From assembly GCA_009469665.1 (NCBI GenBank), contig SSTB01000204.1, positions 1-9,688 on the forward strand: 9,688 nt of DNA. The letters are read 5' to 3'. The notes beneath the pieces are model-generated. The model saw nothing but the letters and a program-made list of their open reading frames with translations. It ran no database searches and was not told the origin of the DNA. The position numbers were made by a program, and so were the translations under genes. The DNA is from Azonexaceae bacterium. Its GTDB lineage: Bacteria > Pseudomonadota > Gammaproteobacteria > Burkholderiales > Rhodocyclaceae. The stretch's first letter is position 1. Every line of letters begins with the position of its first letter. This document shows positions 7,884-9,688 of the stretch, piece by piece.

Positions 7884-8046
7884 GCGCCTGTGAACATTTC
7901 ATTCACCCCCGCTCGTCATTCCCCGCTGCGCCCGCTCGGCGTTGCCAATGCTCGCCATAGCCCGAGCTATGGCTGTGCTTTGCGCCTTGATCGTGCACAC
8001 CTGGGCACGCCGCTCGGGCGCGCCTGAAAAATTCACAGGCTCTGAG
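7881..8046 (+). repeat. Dispersed repeat, copy B, with terminal inverted repeats (MITE/BIME-like)
   Basis: This copy aligns with 3031-3194. It has 16-base inverted ends: GCCTGTGAACATTTCA (7886-7901) against the reverse complement of 8025-8040, GCCTGTGAATTTTTCA, matching at 14 of 16 positions. Just inside these, GCGCCCGCTCGGCGT (7928-7942) roughly pairs with a block near 8006-8022, so most of the unit could fold on itself. TGAG flanks both ends (7881-7884 and 8043-8046), either a short target duplication or part of the unit. No ORF in it resembles a transposase. It lies between the convergent DUF1631 and DUF748 genes. The family name is unknown to me. Confidence 0.75.
7954..7973. other. 8-bp stem-loop inside repeat copy B
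   Basis: GCCATAGC and GCTATGGC are perfectly complementary around a CCGA loop. There is no T run after it on either strand, so it is not a standard intrinsic terminator. At the same place copy A keeps GCTAT but has lost most of the pairing, so the hairpin is not strictly conserved. Confidence 0.6.
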
Positions 8047-8130
8047 GGAGGCGGGGCAGCGCATCCGAGCGACGTCCGGCGCGGGTGCCATTCCCCCTTC
8101 ATCCGCCACCCGGCTCCGGGCCGGCACCCC
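8047..8130. other. Intergenic remainder, no feature recognised
   Basis: These 84 bases lie between repeat copy B and the stop of the DUF748 gene. They are GC-rich, and I find no coding frame, promoter or T-tailed hairpin that I would support. Confidence 0.5.
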
Positions 8131-9688
8131 TCAGCGCAGCGAAAAATCCACCCGGCTCGGGCTGGCCTTGGGGTCGGCCTTGGGGTCGGCGCCCACTTTG
8201 GGGGGCAGCAGGAAGACCCGCTCCATGGGGATCTTGCCCTGTTCCACCAGCCAGGCCTGCACCACTTCGCCCCGACGCTGGGCCAGTTGGCGCACGTCCT
8301 CGTCGGCGGTGGCGAGATTGGCGAGCAGGAGCTTTTCCATCTCTTCCACCGGCAGATCCTTCTGCATGCCGATGAGATTGCGTGGCTTGGGGAATTTGGC
8401 TTCCTTGTAGACCCGGCGCAGGAGATCGGCGTACTCCTCGGTTTTCACCTCGACGCCCTCGGCCGATCCACCCTCGACACCGCGCCGTGCCTGTTCGCGC
8501 AGCTTCTCGGCGCGCACGGCACGGTCCAGGGCGGCCCGCTTCATGCCTTCGCGTTCGGTTTCCGGGTCCGCCCGGCCGGTAATTTCCAGATTGAGGGCCG
8601 GCCGGTCGGCCATGGCCTTGGCCAGGGATTCCAGGCGTTTGACGGCGGTGGTGCCCAGGGCCGTCCGGCCGGGGTCGAAATCGATCATCGACAGTTCCTC
8701 CCCGCCCCCGAAGAGGGAGGCGATGAGGGTGAAGGGGGAGGTGACCGCCTTGACGAAGAGATTGACGATGACTCGCACGATGATGCCGCCCAGGGAAAAC
8801 TGCGGGTCTTCCAGGGAGCCGGAGATGGGCAGGTTGATGTCGATTTCGCCGCGGCCGTTCTTCAGGAGCGCCACGGCCAGCTTCACCGGTAGGCCGGTGG
8901 CGTCGGGGCTGTCCACCTTGTCGCCGAAGGTGAGCTGGTCGAGGAAGATGCGGTTCTCGGCGCTGAGCTGGCGGTCGGCCAGCTTGTAGCTGACGTAGAG
9001 GGAAAGCTTCCCCTTGTCGATGGCGTAGCCTGCGTACTTGCCGGCGTAGGTGGACAGGGTGGTGAGATCGACGCCGCGGATTTCGCCCTTGAGGTCCAGG
9101 AAGGCCTTGGCCGCCAGGGGGTTGAGTTTGGCGCTGACATCCACCGGGGCGGCGTTGCCGTAGCTGCCGTGCAGTTCCAGGTCGGCGACGGTATCGGCCT
9201 GGGACGAGAGGCCGGTCACCCGACCGGAAAGACGGGTGACATTGACCGTGTAATTGGGCTTGACGAAATAATCGGAGAAATTGACCGTTCCGTTGGAGAG
9301 GCTGGCCTTGGCGACGCGGATGGGGGCAACCTCCCCGGCGGGTGCAGGAGCCGCAGGGGCGGCCGGGGCGGGGGGCACGGATGCCTTCTGCTCACCGGCC
9401 GGCGAGGGGGCTGCGGCGGCGGTGGCAGGGGGTGCCCCGGGGGCAGTCTCGCCCTCGGGCTTGCGGACGATCTGCATCAGGTTGAGCTGGCCCTCGGGGG
9501 TGACGATCATGCGGGCGTAGAAATCGGCCAGGGCCACTTCCCGCACGTTGAGGGCGAAAGGTTGCAGGGCGACGTCGATGCCGCCCAGAAAGAGGGACTT
9601 CCACTTGAGGAAGTCGGCGCCGCTCAGATTGTCGATGCTGTGCAGGTCGCCCAGGGTAAGGTCGCCCTTGAAGCCGCCGCTCTGGCGA
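8131..9688 (-). CDS. DUF748 / AsmA-like envelope protein, C-terminal 518 residues
   Basis: The frame is open to the right edge, so the true start lies outside; GTG 9546 is internal, because conserved sequence (FLKWKSLFLGGIDVALQPF) continues upstream of it. DUF748 proteins are AsmA-superfamily members, usually about 1000 residues or more with one N-terminal membrane helix, and are thought to span or work in the periplasm. The visible part shows a beta-rich segment with LADFYARMIVTPEGQLNLMQ. A Pro/Ala-rich linker of about 45 residues follows (9322-9459), then a second AsmA-like segment and the diagnostic block KAVTSPFTLIASLFGGGEEL. After it comes an OmpA-like stretch (DFDPGRTAL to ITGRADPETEREG). 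The tail VEEMEKLLLANL to GKIPMERVFLLPP is typical of the family. It converges on the DUF1631 gene. Lipid transport or envelope upkeep is inference from the superfamily. Confidence 0.85.
   Translation of the reverse strand, partial: RQSGGFKGDLTLGDLHSIDNLSGADFLKWKSLFLGGIDVALQPFALNVREVALADFYARMIVTPEGQLNLMQIVRKPEGETAPGAPPATAAAAPSPAGEQKASVPPAPAAPAAPAPAGEVAPIRVAKASLSNGTVNFSDYFVKPNYTVNVTRLSGRVTGLSSQADTVADLELHGSYGNAAPVDVSAKLNPLAAKAFLDLKGEIRGVDLTTLSTYAGKYAGYAIDKGKLSLYVSYKLADRQLSAENRIFLDQLTFGDKVDSPDATGLPVKLAVALLKNGRGEIDINLPISGSLEDPQFSLGGIIVRVIVNLFVKAVTSPFTLIASLFGGGEELSMIDFDPGRTALGTTAVKRLESLAKAMADRPALNLEITGRADPETEREGMKRAALDRAVRAEKLREQARRGVEGGSAEGVEVKTEEYADLLRRVYKEAKFPKPRNLIGMQKDLPVEEMEKLLLANLATADEDVRQLAQRRGEVVQAWLVEQGKIPMERVFLLPPKVGADPKADPKASPSRVDFSLR
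8164..8190. repeat. 12-bp tandem duplication in the DUF748 C terminus
   Basis: GGCCTTGGGGTC occurs twice in a row (8164-8175 and 8176-8187), followed by a partial GGC. In the minus-strand protein this encodes ADPKADPK, just before the final ASPSRVDFSLR. It keeps the frame and looks like a recent slippage event in a flexible tail. Confidence 0.8.

Noticed and set aside
7899..8102. A short minus-strand frame across repeat copy B whose peptide (RRAQVCTIKAQSTAIARAMA) resembles the one read from copy A
   Set aside because: The likeness follows from the DNA repeat. The two-base indel between the copies breaks the shared frame, and neither frame has a ribosome site, so I do not call a gene.
8084..8130. 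GGGTGCC and GGCACCC flanking the end of the DUF748 gene as a terminator
   Set aside because: The loop is over 30 bases and there is no T run on the minus-strand side, so it is not supported.
1..9688. A defence system, prophage, CRISPR array or biosynthetic cluster
   Set aside because: I found no nuclease, helicase, integrase, toxin-antitoxin pair, spaced direct repeats or synthase domains. All large frames are explained by housekeeping or envelope families.

Overview
The window is strongly GC-rich, and nearly every third codon position in the real genes is G or C. The protein set (an IlvA tail, CysK, a PatB/MalY-type lyase, 5-formyl-THF cyclo-ligase, Slt, a DUF1631 protein and a DUF748 protein) fits a chromosomal segment of a betaproteobacterium. 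The Rhodocyclales (Dechloromonas/Azospira-like) are my best guess, but that assignment comes from remembered family resemblance, not from a search. I see no tRNA, rRNA, CRISPR array, prophage or transposase gene.

Layout, left to right. Positions 2-145 hold the last 47 codons of threonine deaminase (ilvA). Position 255 starts a small VOC/glyoxalase-fold protein. From 715 to 3043 there is a tight plus-strand block: cysK, a PatB/MalY-type PLP C-S lyase and a 92-residue membrane protein, each overlapping the next by four bases (TTGA, then ATGA). Next come a repeat copy (3031-3194) and the convergent minus-strand gene for 5-formyltetrahydrofolate cyclo-ligase (3196-3795). Only 14 bases separate its GTG start from the divergent slt gene (3810-5774), which encodes an exported lytic transglycosylase. 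Thirty bases later comes a DUF1631 protein (5805-7883). A second repeat copy (7881-8046) separates it from a convergent minus-strand DUF748/AsmA-like envelope protein that runs off the right edge (8131-9688).

Functionally, the left half is amino-acid and sulfur metabolism: CysK makes cysteine and the PatB-type enzyme cleaves C-S bonds, so they act on the same metabolite pool. The cyclo-ligase belongs to one-carbon folate salvage. The right half concerns the cell envelope: Slt cuts peptidoglycan in the periplasm, and DUF748/AsmA-like proteins are thought to act between the inner and outer membranes. The DUF1631 protein has no established function.

The one structure that the genes do not explain is the pair of related, roughly 160-base non-coding repeats. 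They lie almost exactly between the stop codons of the two convergent gene pairs. The right-hand copy carries 16-base terminal inverted repeats (14 of 16 matching) and an 8-bp internal hairpin, like a small non-autonomous mobile element or a BIME-type repeat. The rest of the window looks like ordinary housekeeping DNA, and I find no convincing new multi-gene system.
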